From the NCBI GenBank assembly GCA_000469685.2, contig LS997564.1:9971591-10035590 (forward strand): DNA of 64,000 nucleotides, given 5' to 3'. A model generated the notes under the pieces. The model was not told the DNA's origin. It made no database searches and was given only the letters and a program-made list of their open reading frames with translations. Below, in pieces: positions 11,905 to 21,500 of the stretch. Position 1 is the first letter of the stretch, and each line of letters starts with the position of its first letter. Position numbers and translations under genes: made by a program. This DNA is from Haemonchus contortus (lineage: Eukaryota; Nematoda; Chromadorea; Rhabditida; Trichostrongylidae).

Positions 11905-12305
11905 TCTGATAGTGGGTCCGGGAACATCTCCCCGAAGACGGCGTCGCGCACGCCGCACCCGCCGCGTATCGCAGGATTGCGATGGAGGATTGGAGCGCGC
12001 AATTTCTGAGACAGGGAGTCCTTTAATTATTTGAATTGGCTGGCCGCTCCCTTCAATTCCAATGTGGTATTGATCGTCACTTATAAAGGAGAAGTCATTC
12101 TAATTAAACAAGTCTAATATACACAAAAACAAGAAAAAAAAAGATAAAAAAACGATCAAAACCAATAAAAAAGAAAGGCAACCAACGAAAAATATTGCGT
12201 CATATCGATTGGCGGGGGGTCGGGTGAGTATGGTAATTGCAGTGACATTTGCCGCATGCCGCAAGGGAGAATGCCGCAATCGGGGAGAAGTTCCGTTACC
12301 CCTCT
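11905..12305 (+). repeat. Dispersed repeat, ~400 bp, second copy at 25118-25515
   Basis: Shared landmarks in the same order: GGTCCGGGAA, CGCAGCACCCGCCGC-type GC-rich block, GGATTGGAGCGCGCAATTT, GGGAGTCCTTTAATTATTTG, TGCCGCATGCCGCAAGGGAG and GGGGAGAAGTTCCGTTACCC. By eye about four bases in five agree. No coding potential or terminal inverted repeats were seen. Probably an old mobile-element fragment. Confidence 0.65.
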
Positions 12306-12432
12306 GATAGTCCTTTACACGTTTCATTTCACTTCGTTCTGTATTTCCCAATGTAAAGGTTTCCAACCGTTTTGGAGGTCTATTCTTGGCGTTAAAATCA
12401 CCGAAAGATATTAAAAAAGTTTAGTCTTTGGT

Positions 12433-12552
12433 GGTTACCAGTCTCGTTTTAGGATGCGTCCCAAACTCGCATTCCATTCAGAATCGTTGTGGCTCTTTGA
12501 ATGCGTATGTGGCCTATACAGTGACTTGCAGTGCCAGCCGATGTACAAGTTA
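12433..12552 (-). repeat. tRNA-derived SINE fragment, minus orientation
   Basis: Only the body end is present: the segment from CCAGTCTCGTTTTAGGATGC to GATGTACAAGTTAA. The tRNA-like head is missing. It sits just downstream of the stop codon of the gene at 12584-14558. Confidence 0.65.
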
Positions 12553-12583
12553 ATTCGGACACCTTACGAATTACTCTTTATCT

Positions 12584-14558
12584 CTATCGTGAACGCTTTC
12601 TTGAAACAAGGCGGATAGCAGAGAATGGGTTTTTGATAGGATTCATCAGAGCCTTGGAACCGTTAGTTGCTGCTAACGTCGTCGTTGCCAACGTTGTTGA
12701 ACTGATAGCCGAGATGTTTCCGCCAGCCATCGCTTCTTCCGGCTTCCGATTTTGCTGAATAAATGCATAAGGAACAAAGATGCACTAATAAACAACAAAT
12801 ATTATCAACAATGAAGGGTAAAGGAAAAGATTTGGGGTGTTAATCAATCCCGTCCGAGAGATGCGCCCCGCATTCGACTTCCACTCAGAATCGTACTGGC
12901 GTATTGAATGCGTATGTAGCCTATACAATGACTTGCGGTGTTCAGCCCGTGTACTAGTCAGAGCTTTTATCCTCCCACACGTGTCTGGTAACCATTAACC
13001 GACCCTGGTTGGTTGGAAGGATGAATGAAAGGCTAGGCTGGCCCAGGCGGATATCGATCCTGGGTTCGAACCCGTGACCTTTCGTGTGCGATAGTGCGCC
13101 ACGTGCCACTACACCACCTCCGCCCTACTAATAGTACATATATATGTATGAAATAAGGAGGGTCTGCTCTTTTAACAACACTAAACAACTGAGGAGCAAA
13201 ATGTTTAGAAGAAAAACCTTCTCCTTGTCTTCCTTTTCTTTCTCTTTCAGCAACTGTTCCAAGGCCTTTTCTTCCTCGGCGATTTTTGCAGCAAGCTTTT
13301 GATCGTCTGGCGTTGGCGTGAGGACCTTTGTTGATCCCTCTACAAGCCTTACATTGAGTGATGGATGCACAAAAAATTGAAGAAAAGAAAGAAAGAAAAA
13401 AATTATAAAATAAAAAAATCCCTAGCATTATTTCTTAGTTCACCACGCCATAATGGTGAAAAGAAGTAAGTTTATTGCACTTTGCGACGAGCCGTGTGCT
13501 CAACTTCTACTGGGAATGGTTGAGGTAACCATCTTAAACACTGACCACTTGACATGGCCCACGATCGAACCCCTCAGAGCCTGTAGGATGATCTTGAAGC
13601 AGTTTTTCGCATTCAACGCTAGTGCTATTCCAGAGTTTTTGATAACAGCCCTCTTTGTAAAAAATGATTTGCGAAAAGTCAGCGAAAAAAAAGGAGACGG
13701 AATCGAACTGACCTGATGAAGCGGTTTCGCCTTTCTCTTTACTAGTATCTTTGCCAGATTCCTCGTCGTCGTCCCATTCCGAAATCAGTTCGCAGTCGAA
13801 CAAAAACTGAAATCGATTGGATCAACTGTGTAAAATGCACCATTGGACAAATGAAAAGGAAAAACACTGTGAAAGGTGTTCTCATGAAGATTTTTGTTTT
13901 TCTGCAATTAATTGATTCCTTCTTCAATTTACTTCCAGTAGCTGGTCATATACCCATGGTTCGGTGATCGAATTCCGGATCATTACTCGCCCGTGCCAAC
14001 CAAGCCTTCCATTCTTCTCGGGTCGGTCGGTTGAGACTCGTCTGGGTGGATAAAAGCACTGGTCTACACATCGGCTGGCCACCGCAAGTCATCGCAGCCT
14101 GCTTTCAACACGCCACTATGATTCTGAATGGGAGTCGAATGCAGGGGGCATCCCTCAGACGGGATTGTTCAACGCCCAGCGACTTTTTTCTATTCTGTAA
14201 CCCTTCTTCGAAACGGTAATCAAAAAGAAGGACCCGCATACTACCCCACCCTGCGCTTAACATTCCCCGTACATCCGGCGGCGTTTTTGTAAACCAGAGG
14301 AAAATCGCGAAGAGCTTCAACAATGAAGATAAAGGGAAGTCTCAATACATCTGTGTAGGGCAGCAAATCCTTCCAAATCTACGGTGAGACCATGAAAACA
14401 GAAATTCGAATAAACGAAGTTTGAAAAGGTGGATGGTTCTGGTAGAAAAGTTCGAAAGCTGAAGAAATTTCAATCTTACCTTCATACAACGATTATAGTC
14501 GAATTGGCGTCGGAAAGGATCACAAATGACTTTTGGGAGGTTGAATAGGTGCATACAC
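12584..14558 (-). CDS. Unidentified acidic/coiled-coil protein, 3' part
   Basis: Four exons splice in phase on the minus strand: 14558-14480, 13806-13713, 13339-13218 and 12754-12584 (stop TAG at 12586-12584). Phases fit at each junction (0, then 1, then 0), which is good evidence for a real gene. The visible protein starts with a Phe/Arg/Cys-containing segment (DPFRRQFDYNRCMK), then an acidic stretch (ISEWDDDEESGKD), then TPTPDDQKLAAKIAEEEKA leading into a Lys/Glu-rich coiled coil, and ends in a Ser/Thr/Ala-rich tail with NPFSAIRLVSRKRSR. Upstream exons, including the start, lie beyond 14558 and were not found. I do not recognise the family. SINEs sit in two of its introns, so at least these introns tolerate insertions. 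Confidence 0.6.
12839..13125 (-). repeat. tRNA-derived SINE, minus orientation, best-preserved copy
   Basis: This is the reference copy for the family in this window. On the minus strand it begins GGGCGGAGGTGGTGTAGTGG; box A TGGTGTAGTGG is at 13116-13106 and box B GGTTCGAACCC at 13072-13062, the two internal RNA polymerase III promoter boxes of tRNA genes. A unique body of about 190 bp follows and ends near AATCAATCCCGTCCG (12839). It lies in the intron between exons 13339-13218 and 12754-12584 of the unidentified acidic gene, on the same strand as that gene. Confidence 0.88.
13940..14190 (+). repeat. tRNA-derived SINE, plus orientation
   Basis: Degraded head (GGTTCGGTGATCG near 13959) then a well-kept body: AACCAAGCCTTCCATTCTTC, ACATCGGCTGGCCACCGCAA, CATCCCTCAGACGGGATTG. 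It lies in the intron between exons 14558-14480 and 13806-13713 of the minus-strand gene, antisense to it. Confidence 0.8.
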
Positions 14559-14862
14559 CTGGAATAAATAATTAAAATGAGAAGGTACAGATTGTAGCTC
14601 ATATAAGAAGACCTTTTTCTTATGTGCGTGAATGTTGGGTTGCTCTTATCGTTGTTGTTTATTTTACTGTATTAGGCTAGTAAATAAATAAATGAGAATT
14701 TTCTACAGCGACAGGGGACAGTATTCCAGTATGGTTAAGCAAATTATTTTATCCGGTGAGCGATTAGCTGTCGAACTTCCATTCGGAATACTAACACATT
14801 TGAATATTTACTCTACGTCTGCGCACTTTTCGTCCCCCCCCCCCCTTGATGAAGTTTATGGG

Positions 14863-15045
14863 CGTTGATCAGTAGCACTCGTAGGCACCAAAAACTTCGA
14901 GTTCCATTCAGAGTAATGGCGGGTATTGGAAACGTGTTTACCTTACATAGTGACTAACTCGAGTCAGCGAATGTATAAGTCACTGCTTTCAACCTCAGAA
15001 TTGAGAGACTCGGTACACCTATGTGGTATCCAACTAAGAATGAAT
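14863..15045 (-). repeat. tRNA-derived SINE, old diverged fragment
   Basis: Order of blocks as in other minus copies (GTTGATCAGTAGC end, TTCCATTCAGAG, AATGTATAAGTCACTGCTTT, GGTATCCAACTAA) with many mismatches. Preceded by a poly-C run at 14836-14846. Confidence 0.45.
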
Positions 15046-15377
15046 TCCTGGCATGTTATAGCATAGCCACATAGCACCAGCCCGCTTCTGTTTCCATCTG
15101 ATTACGGTAGCAATTTGATCAAAACCAGAGGAACTACAGAAGAAGTAGAGTAGCGTTACTGCCTCACCCTTTGTCTTACCATATCCCAGAGTTTTCAACA
15201 AGTACCAACTCCTATGAAAGTGCGCTACGCATTGATAGAGGAAAGGACATCTAACGCTGTTCGATTTCGATCCCGGAATGCACCAGCACCCGATCAGAAA
15301 GTAATGTAGTACATTGGTCGTCTTACAGCCTATGCAATTATTCTATAGAACATTTAAAGCGGGTGAAAGGGTTGACC

Positions 15378-16565
15378 GGGTACGGGAATATATTTTCGAT
15401 CGCACCTAATCAAGCTCGCTTCGCACCTAGGCGCGAAGTGACCTTAACTAGGTGCGAAGACTCCACGGTAATTATGCTGCCCGCACTCGCTACTATTCGA
15501 GTTAGAACTTGTCAGCCATAGAGGATAATGACAGTTTAAAAGTGTGGGGTTTCTCTTCAAAAAATGATTTTTTTGGAAGGAAAAATTCCAATATCAATTC
15601 CAACGATTTTAAGAGTATTTCCATGTATAATAAGTGAGTTCAATATATTTTATTCGAAGTTCCTGGAAAATGGATGAAACAGATCGGTTCGCTTCTTTTT
15701 TGGTATTCTCGCTTGTTTGCGATATCAAACAACCTTTACAGAAGCGATGCAGTTCTCTAGAACTGTTTAATATTGGGACTACCCTTCATTGATAGGCCAT
15801 TGAACGCCCTACGGCTCACCATCCAGGCAATTTCACAGTTTTTAGGGCATATAGCAAGTCTTCAGGCTTATTCTCCTCTCTCCAACTCATTCATTGAAGA
15901 GAGGTCATCGAGAACTACTTAACCAGGTGGGAGAGTGCTTTAACTACCGCTGCTTACTTTATGAGGCAGTTCTATGTATTCTAGAGACGCACTGTACTGT
16001 TTCGATGAACTTACAGGTTGTCCTCCCGCTCCAAACCTTTAGGAGTGAACGGTCCGTGTGGCCCATTTCCTCCACTGTCCAAGCCTTTCTCTTTGCTCCG
16101 AAAGCCCCTCTGAAGTTCGAGCACTTCAGAGGCATTCTGTACCCCCGGACCATGTCTCGTACGGTGAATGCCTGGAGTTTCTTTACTACTTGAGAAGCTG
16201 TCCAGATTCTTAACAAACAAAACTATCTTCGTTTTTACTTACAAATTAAGGTTTTCTTTTAGGTATTCTTATTACTCAGTGAAATTGAACCGTTCTCTTC
16301 GATATCACAGAAACTTTAATCATATACTGAACTTATTTATTACGCATGGAAATAAAACACTCAAAACCGTTGGAACTGATAGTGGATTTTTTTTTTCCAA
16401 AAGAACCATTGTCATTATCCTCATTAGTTGACAAGTTTTAACTCGATTAGGAGCGAGTGCGGGCAGTATAATTATAGCGTAGTCTTCTCACCTAATTAAG
16501 GTCACTTCGCGCCTAGGTGCGAGGCGAGCTTGATTAGGTGTGATCGAAAATATATTCGCACACCC
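15378..16565. mobile_element. Non-autonomous DNA transposon with ~300-bp inverted ends and 9-bp target duplication (MULE-like)
   Basis: The termini read GGGTACGGGAATATATTTTC and GGGTGTGCGAATATATTTTC (inverse). GGGTTGACC is directly repeated on both sides (15369-15377 and 16566-16574). The first ~140 bp of the arms agree at roughly nine bases in ten, including CGCACCTAGGCGCGAAGTGA. Weaker similarity continues to about 15690 and 16260 (AACGATTTTAAGAGTATTTCCATG region). The interior shows overlapping frames of 70-99 codons without a transposase motif. The right target duplication covers the last base of the stop codon of the adjoining minus-strand gene. Confidence 0.8.
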
Positions 16566-16573
16566 GGGTTGAC

Positions 16574-17703
16574 CTATAGTTCCTGAAGCATGCGTACAAT
16601 ATCAACGGCATTTCCTAGTGCATACCCTCCGCCTTTGTAAAAGATGCAAGCAATCGAGATGCAAGTGTGAGAAACGTGGGTGGGGAGGAGGGGAGAGGTA
16701 AGGGGTAACAGCTGATGGTCTGATGGTATAGGTGTAGGTCGAAAGGGAGACACATTTTCTTTTTTTACGCAATATTGCACAACATCGATACGGTAAGTAT
16801 GGTAAGTGCTGGGCCACTGTATATATGACTCATCTCATCTGGAACACATAAGGAATGCCGTCGTCTGCTTATGCATACCGCCGACGATACTGGCCACAGA
16901 CTCATAATGATCGCCTGATACTCCTGCTGCTCCGTTTGTCGCCTCCAGGCCCATCTTCTTTTCACGTAAAATGCCTCCTTTATCTGCTGATGATTTCTCA
17001 TTACCTCCCAGCGACGGGACTGTTTTCTTTGCGATACCCAGCTGATAAGTCTGATATTCTTACTGAATCGGACAGAATCGAGGGCACTGATGGGGACTGG
17101 TCGTACGTAAGACCAAGCCACGTAATGGCTCTTATTCCTTTATCTAACGAGGTGCCTATTGTTAGATGATTATTTTGTATGATTTTCAGTTTAGAACTCA
17201 CCTGTTGTGAACTCTGACAGCTCCATCCATAAGGCTGACCAGCTCGTCAGCCTTATTCCGACGTTCCTTTTCATTACAATACAGCTCATACCTCTGACAC
17301 CAAATCGCAGTCTCGTAACCATATCTGTAAAGACAGGGGTGATTAGGCCCACCAAAATAACAAGCCAAAGAATCACTGAATATTCTTCAAGAAGTCTCGC
17401 TTGTGCTTCTGATTTGAGGGAATGTACGATTTACTAAGAAAGTGGTGTGTATGCCGATAGAGAAACGCACTTCAGGAGCCTAAGCGACGCTAGAATAATC
17501 TAAAACTTGCAACAACTTGAGGCAATGCACCCACGAGTTTGTGCACGTGCAGTTGCTTTGGTCTATACCTCACCTTTGCCATGTACACTGGTACGGTTCA
17601 CAGTAACAGCTGAGATCATGCGTACACGATTTGCATTTGCTCTTCTTCGCTCTTGTACAGTATTCATCATAGCGATCGAATTCACGTACGCACCAATCAT
17701 CAG
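16574..17703 (-). CDS. Unidentified protein-coding gene, five exons recognised
   Basis: Coding-like minus exons with splice sites: 17703-17574, 17433-17377, 17324-17202, 17041-16879 and 16632-16574 (stop TAG). Junctions 17377/17324 and 16879/16632 are in phase; junctions 17574/17433 and 17202/17041 are not, so an exon boundary or a small exon is missed at each. Recognisable stretches are IGAYVNSIAMMNTVQERRRA, KHKRDFLKNI, YGYETAIWCQRYELYCNEKE, NKADELVSLMDGA, GGILREKKMGLEATNG and a C-terminus ending YALGNAVDIVRMLQEL. No known domain is evident; it looks soluble, with no membrane segment in what is visible. The 5' end is not found. The final codon abuts the 15378-16565 transposon, so the original 3' UTR is displaced. 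Confidence 0.45.
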
Positions 17704-18140
17704 CTGGATAATTCACCAAGTGACAGTGACGCTGGAATTGTTGGAAGGTTTAGCTTTGAAACTGATGCCTGTTTGTGGGTAACTCAGGATTTGGAAAGGG
17801 CCCACGGTCCTCATGAAAATTTTGATGTCTCAACAAATATCATACGAGGCCCCCTCCTATCCTCATCCTCTACTGAAAATATTGCAAACCAATCATTTCT
17901 GGGGTTTTCCTGGTGGTATTTGGATGTTTGGATAAGATTTTTGCCCGCAGAATGTGTCAGTTATTAGAGTGTACCAGCTCACAGCATTTACAGAAAACGT
18001 GCTCCGTTTTGAATGGTGCTGGCCATTGAACTCGTCCTTTGTTGGGAGTAGGGGGTCCCTCGTATTTGAGCCCTTGTTGCCTTCTATTTTAGCTGCATCT
18101 GTACCACGTGACCTTATAGGCTTAGTTCACGATAAAATTA
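17704..18140. other. Upstream of the unidentified gene, no exon recognised
   Basis: Likely holds missing 5' exons or an intron of the minus-strand gene ending at 16574. Plus-strand frames of 68-104 codons here have no motif. Confidence 0.3.
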
Positions 18141-18542
18141 CCCTAAAATTCCATAGATAAGAGCGGGTGGGCCTTCCGGCGAAAAATTAATTGGAAAAAA
18201 TCTAAATTGAATGCAGTCACCCCTCTAACTTGATGGATGGATAAATTAAACTTCGAAGAAGAAGTTAAGGAGAAGCTCCGCCCCTCGACTCTAAACCCCG
18301 CCCACTTAATAAACAATTCATATAGAAAAACAGCGATTTTTACGGATCGCTGTTTTTTTATATAAATTGTTTATTAAGTGGGCGGGGTTTAGAGTTGAGG
18401 GGCGGAGCTTCTTCTTAACTTCTTCCTCGAGGTTTAATTTACCCATCCATCAAGTTAGAGGGGTGACTGCATTCAATTTCGATTTTTTCCAATTAATTTT
18501 TCACCGGGAGGCTCACCCGCTCTTATCTATGGAATTTTAGGG
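18141..18542. mobile_element. 402-bp hairpin MITE with TA target duplication
   Basis: The two arms of about 195 bp are near-perfect inverted copies around a short centre at 18335-18352 (ACAGCGATTTTTACGG). Termini are CCCTAAAATTCCATAGA and its complement, flanked by TA on both sides (18139-18140 and 18543-18544). A TA duplication points to the Tc1/mariner superfamily. No coding capacity. Transcription through it would give a long double-stranded RNA. Confidence 0.88.
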
Positions 18543-18544
18543 TA

Positions 18545-19333
18545 GTTCCTATGTTTTCCCCTAGGAATATCCACTGGCTCTCAAGGGTAACACAAAGTAC
18601 GCTGGCAGGACAAAAAAAACTCGATAGATACGGCATGTCATGAGCCCACTACCGTATTCGTCGACGTCCGCGCCTATCGACCGATGATATGTCAGACGAG
18701 TGTCGAGGCGATGCAGGTTGCGCTATTCCCACCAGGACCCACACGTTCAGTGTGCAATGAGCTGATCGCTTGGTGATGGGAGATGTTTTTCTTTTATTCT
18801 GTTATTCTCTGTTATTCTTTTTGCTGCTGCGGTCATTTTTCTAGTTTTCTATCTTGAGAGGAGGAAGAGGATGAGTTGATTTTGCCGTTATTCGCGTTTT
18901 TGTTGGCTTATGTTAGTGATTTTAAATGTATCGAATGAGCTGCACGCAATGATACACATTGTACAGCTCGTCCAGACACCCCTTCTGCCCCATTTTTGGG
19001 AATCATTCTCGTCCAACCTCCATTAAAATGTCTTTTCTGAAGACTTTTATCTCTTCGAGATTCTTTTGCTCTCTTGGCCTTAGTCGCACTATTCTTCACG
19101 ATCTCTTTCATTTTCTACGACCCCATACATTAATAACTGTATAAGACCCCCATCTCCTGCTCTCATTAATTTATCAGAGGCTCTCATGCCTCCCATTCTG
19201 CGGCGGTTGAAAGCATCAAATGAATACTATCGCATCTTAACGGTTGGAACTACATATTGATGTGAACATCAGTTAAAACCCTACCATTTAACCTTCTGTG
19301 ATTCTGGAAAGAGAGGGTAAAACAAAGGTTCAC
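18545..19333. other. Unassigned region with a dispersed repeat
   Basis: Holds a repeat at 18700-19060 shared with 29500-29680 (separate entry). Downstream exons of the minus-strand fragment 19334-19730 may lie here but none was convincing. Confidence 0.35.
18700..19060 (+). repeat. Dispersed repeat related to 29500-29680
   Basis: Blocks CAGGTTGCGCTATTC...CCAGGAC and GAGCTGCACGCAATGATACA / ACAGCTCGTCCAGAC / CATTCTCGTCCAACC occur in the same order near 29523-29665. This copy has about 150 extra bases between the two blocks. Confidence 0.5.
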
Positions 19334-19730
19334 CTTGAAAGCGAGACAAAAAGGGACCAGCTGCAGTGGTGGAGTGTCATCAGCACAAGCCAATGCGTAC
19401 TGATCCAGCTGGCCGTAGCAAAGTCGATCACGCATCAGTTCATTCCTGAACGGCATAAAGGTAACACCTTGGTCATTGAGTGTTTGTAACATGGCCAGGC
19501 CAAATGGCCTGTTAGAGATGTTGGTTTGATAATGCGGGAAAGCGGAACAGAAACAAAGGTAGTCCAGATTCAGTGTACCTGGGATTGCAGAAAAAGTTCA
19601 AACTGGCTGGGAAGTTGTTTGCAATTACAAGTATGTCCTTTTCGAAGTGCTCATTGTTTTCTTCATCATCATCATCGTAAACTGGCGGTGTGAGAGGCCC
19701 TAAATCATTGGCACCACGTGATATAAACCG
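19334..19730 (-). CDS. Two coding-like exons of an unidentified gene
   Basis: Exons 19730-19579 and 19508-19334 join in phase (phase 2 across a 70-nt intron) to give about 109 continuous codons. The first carries an acidic run (VYDDDDEENNEHFEKDIL) and a Phe/Asn-rich segment; the second reads NDQGVTFMPFRNELMRDR, CYGQLDQYALACADD and ends before a GTGAAC donor. No family was recognised. Upstream and downstream exons were not found, so it may be a piece of a larger gene or a decaying copy. Confidence 0.4.
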
Positions 19731-21353
19731 CTACGTCAACTCGATTTTCGAGAGATATGACATATTTCGAAAGTCTGTTTGGAACCACCCATAAGCAAAG
19801 CGTAGTTCCGTCAACGGTGGAGCGTGCACAAAAAGAGGCGGAGCCAGAGGCTGAACTTCTTGGTTCGATCGCAGCAGAGGAGGGACGTGGAGGAACGGAT
19901 ACAGGCGAGCAGCGAGCTGGTTGATAAGATTAAGGAGATTAACTTGCGCATAGACGCTTTCTACAAGTGGGTGATGGGGACTTCAAGACCTCACCACGCG
20001 TTTTTTAGGCTCACTGGCCAAAAATATTGATAAACTATGGTGATGATATACTTAGCGCAATTTGTGAGAATTACCATCAACTAGGTGACGCGAATTGCAA
20101 AAGTCGTCCAAGAGGGGAGACGGGCGTTAGGAACGATTTTGGGTAATCGATTTGCCGCACGCGGCTGTCGCGAACCACTCACTCGCCGTTATTACAAAAT
20201 CGGCAGAAAAGTGTGTGCCGTATTACAGCTCTAGCGTTCTTCATACAGCTCAATCGATATGCGATCATTATTTTATGCATAATTCTACTATTAGTACTTT
20301 TGTTCTTGTATTTCTTACCTACTGCTGCATCCTGCTACATTCCTTCGCGTGCGACGCCCCTCTCACCGCGACGCGACCATTTCGTTCCTAACGCACCACA
20401 CCCGTCCAAGAGTTGGGAAAAATGAGGTAGCAAAGGAATACATCTAGCGTATTTATAGTAGGTAGAGCATGCACCAGGATGAGGAGCTAAAGTAAAAAAA
20501 AAGTCTAGTTCACGTAGAGATTTTTAGGCCAAAAAACAAAGATGGAAATCGGCAGAAAAGTGTGTGCCGTATTGGATAGTATACATTTTGATAGGTAAGT
20601 GGGCGCCGAAAGGGGTCGAGCCATACAAAGATTCGATATGAGGTACGGAGAGAGTCTGGTCATGGTATTTACTGTTAACTTATGTGGTGCAGCGGACTTC
20701 TATAGAAGTTTTCGGTATATATTGTTATCGTTATAAAAGTAGCAGGCTTTTAAAGAGGTTTTCGTGTGATGAGACAAAGGAGGAGGGTTAAAAGCTAAGA
20801 TAAGCAGGAGATTGGTGAAAAATGATGAAGAATAAAGCTGCCTTAACTTTGGAATTCACAGCAGTATAGACATCGATCGAAATTATCGATTCTGCGGAAT
20901 CCCCGGGGTGAATCTCTGTATACTAAGTTATGACGCTGAATAAGGTATAAAGTGGACAGACATTAATTACGGGGGCTGTCGACCGTCACCATAAGATTGT
21001 TGTTATGTGCAAATTGTAGAGGGATAGCCAACTAGCTAAGGGTAACCCATCTGGATTGAATCACGATTTTTGGGAGAAATAGTTAGTTTATCAGTAAATG
21101 AGATGCGTTTAAATGCCTACTCAGTAACGTGGGGGCCTGCCAGCGTGTTCTTTATTCCCCCCCCCCCTCCCAAAGATTCGTCCAGGGCGGGAACAGAACC
21201 GGAATCCGATCAGTAGAACGAGCAGTGGAGTAAAATGCTTCTGCCATTTGCCCATCAATACGAAATAATGCTTACTCACCTAGTTCTGAGGGCGTAATTT
21301 GTTGAGCAATTATCGTCAACGGTAAAAGCAATAAAATAGTGGCGATTACGAAG
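19731..21353. other. Unassigned region with small repeats
   Basis: A plus frame at 19824-20030 is Arg/Glu-rich but motif-free. The sequence CGGCAGAAAAGTGTGTGCCG occurs twice, near 20201 and 20550. A short inverted pair, GCGTTAGGAACGA near 20126 and TCGTTCCTAACGC near 20382, may delimit a ~270-bp element. No gene is supported. Confidence 0.35.
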
Positions 21354-21500
21354 TTATTCATATGAATGCATTGCCCCTTGGCGGCAAGCGAACGAGAAAT
21401 CCGAAACGAGTTCGGCTAGCGGGATTTCGACGGAGAAACGACGCTGAACTTCCAACGTACCTTGACCAACGTATTTCTGGACCAGGTTGGTAAGAGACAT
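21354..21500 (-). CDS. Small open frame, 48 codons, uncertain
   Basis: ATG at 21500, stop TAA at 21356-21354. The frame reads MSLTNLVQKYVGQGTLEVQ and continues with an amphipathic pattern (FSVEIPLAELVSDFSF) that looks less random than neighbouring frames. It could be a final exon or a small protein. No homology is recognised and no upstream exon was found. Confidence 0.22.
   Translation of the reverse strand: MSLTNLVQKYVGQGTLEVQRRFSVEIPLAELVSDFSFACRQGAMHSYE

Larger units (their letters stand above)
10271..12432. other. Unassigned, repeat-rich region
   Basis: Contains dispersed repeat blocks shared with 24.85-25.52 kb (see the entries at 10845-10965 and 11905-12305). The 10628-10966 and 10978-11247 frames on the plus strand have no recognised motif. 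No spliced gene could be supported. Confidence 0.35.

Noticed and set aside
15894..16220. Overlapping frames of 69-99 codons within the 15378-16565 element
   Set aside because: No transposase motif; open on both strands at once, which is typical of non-coding sequence.
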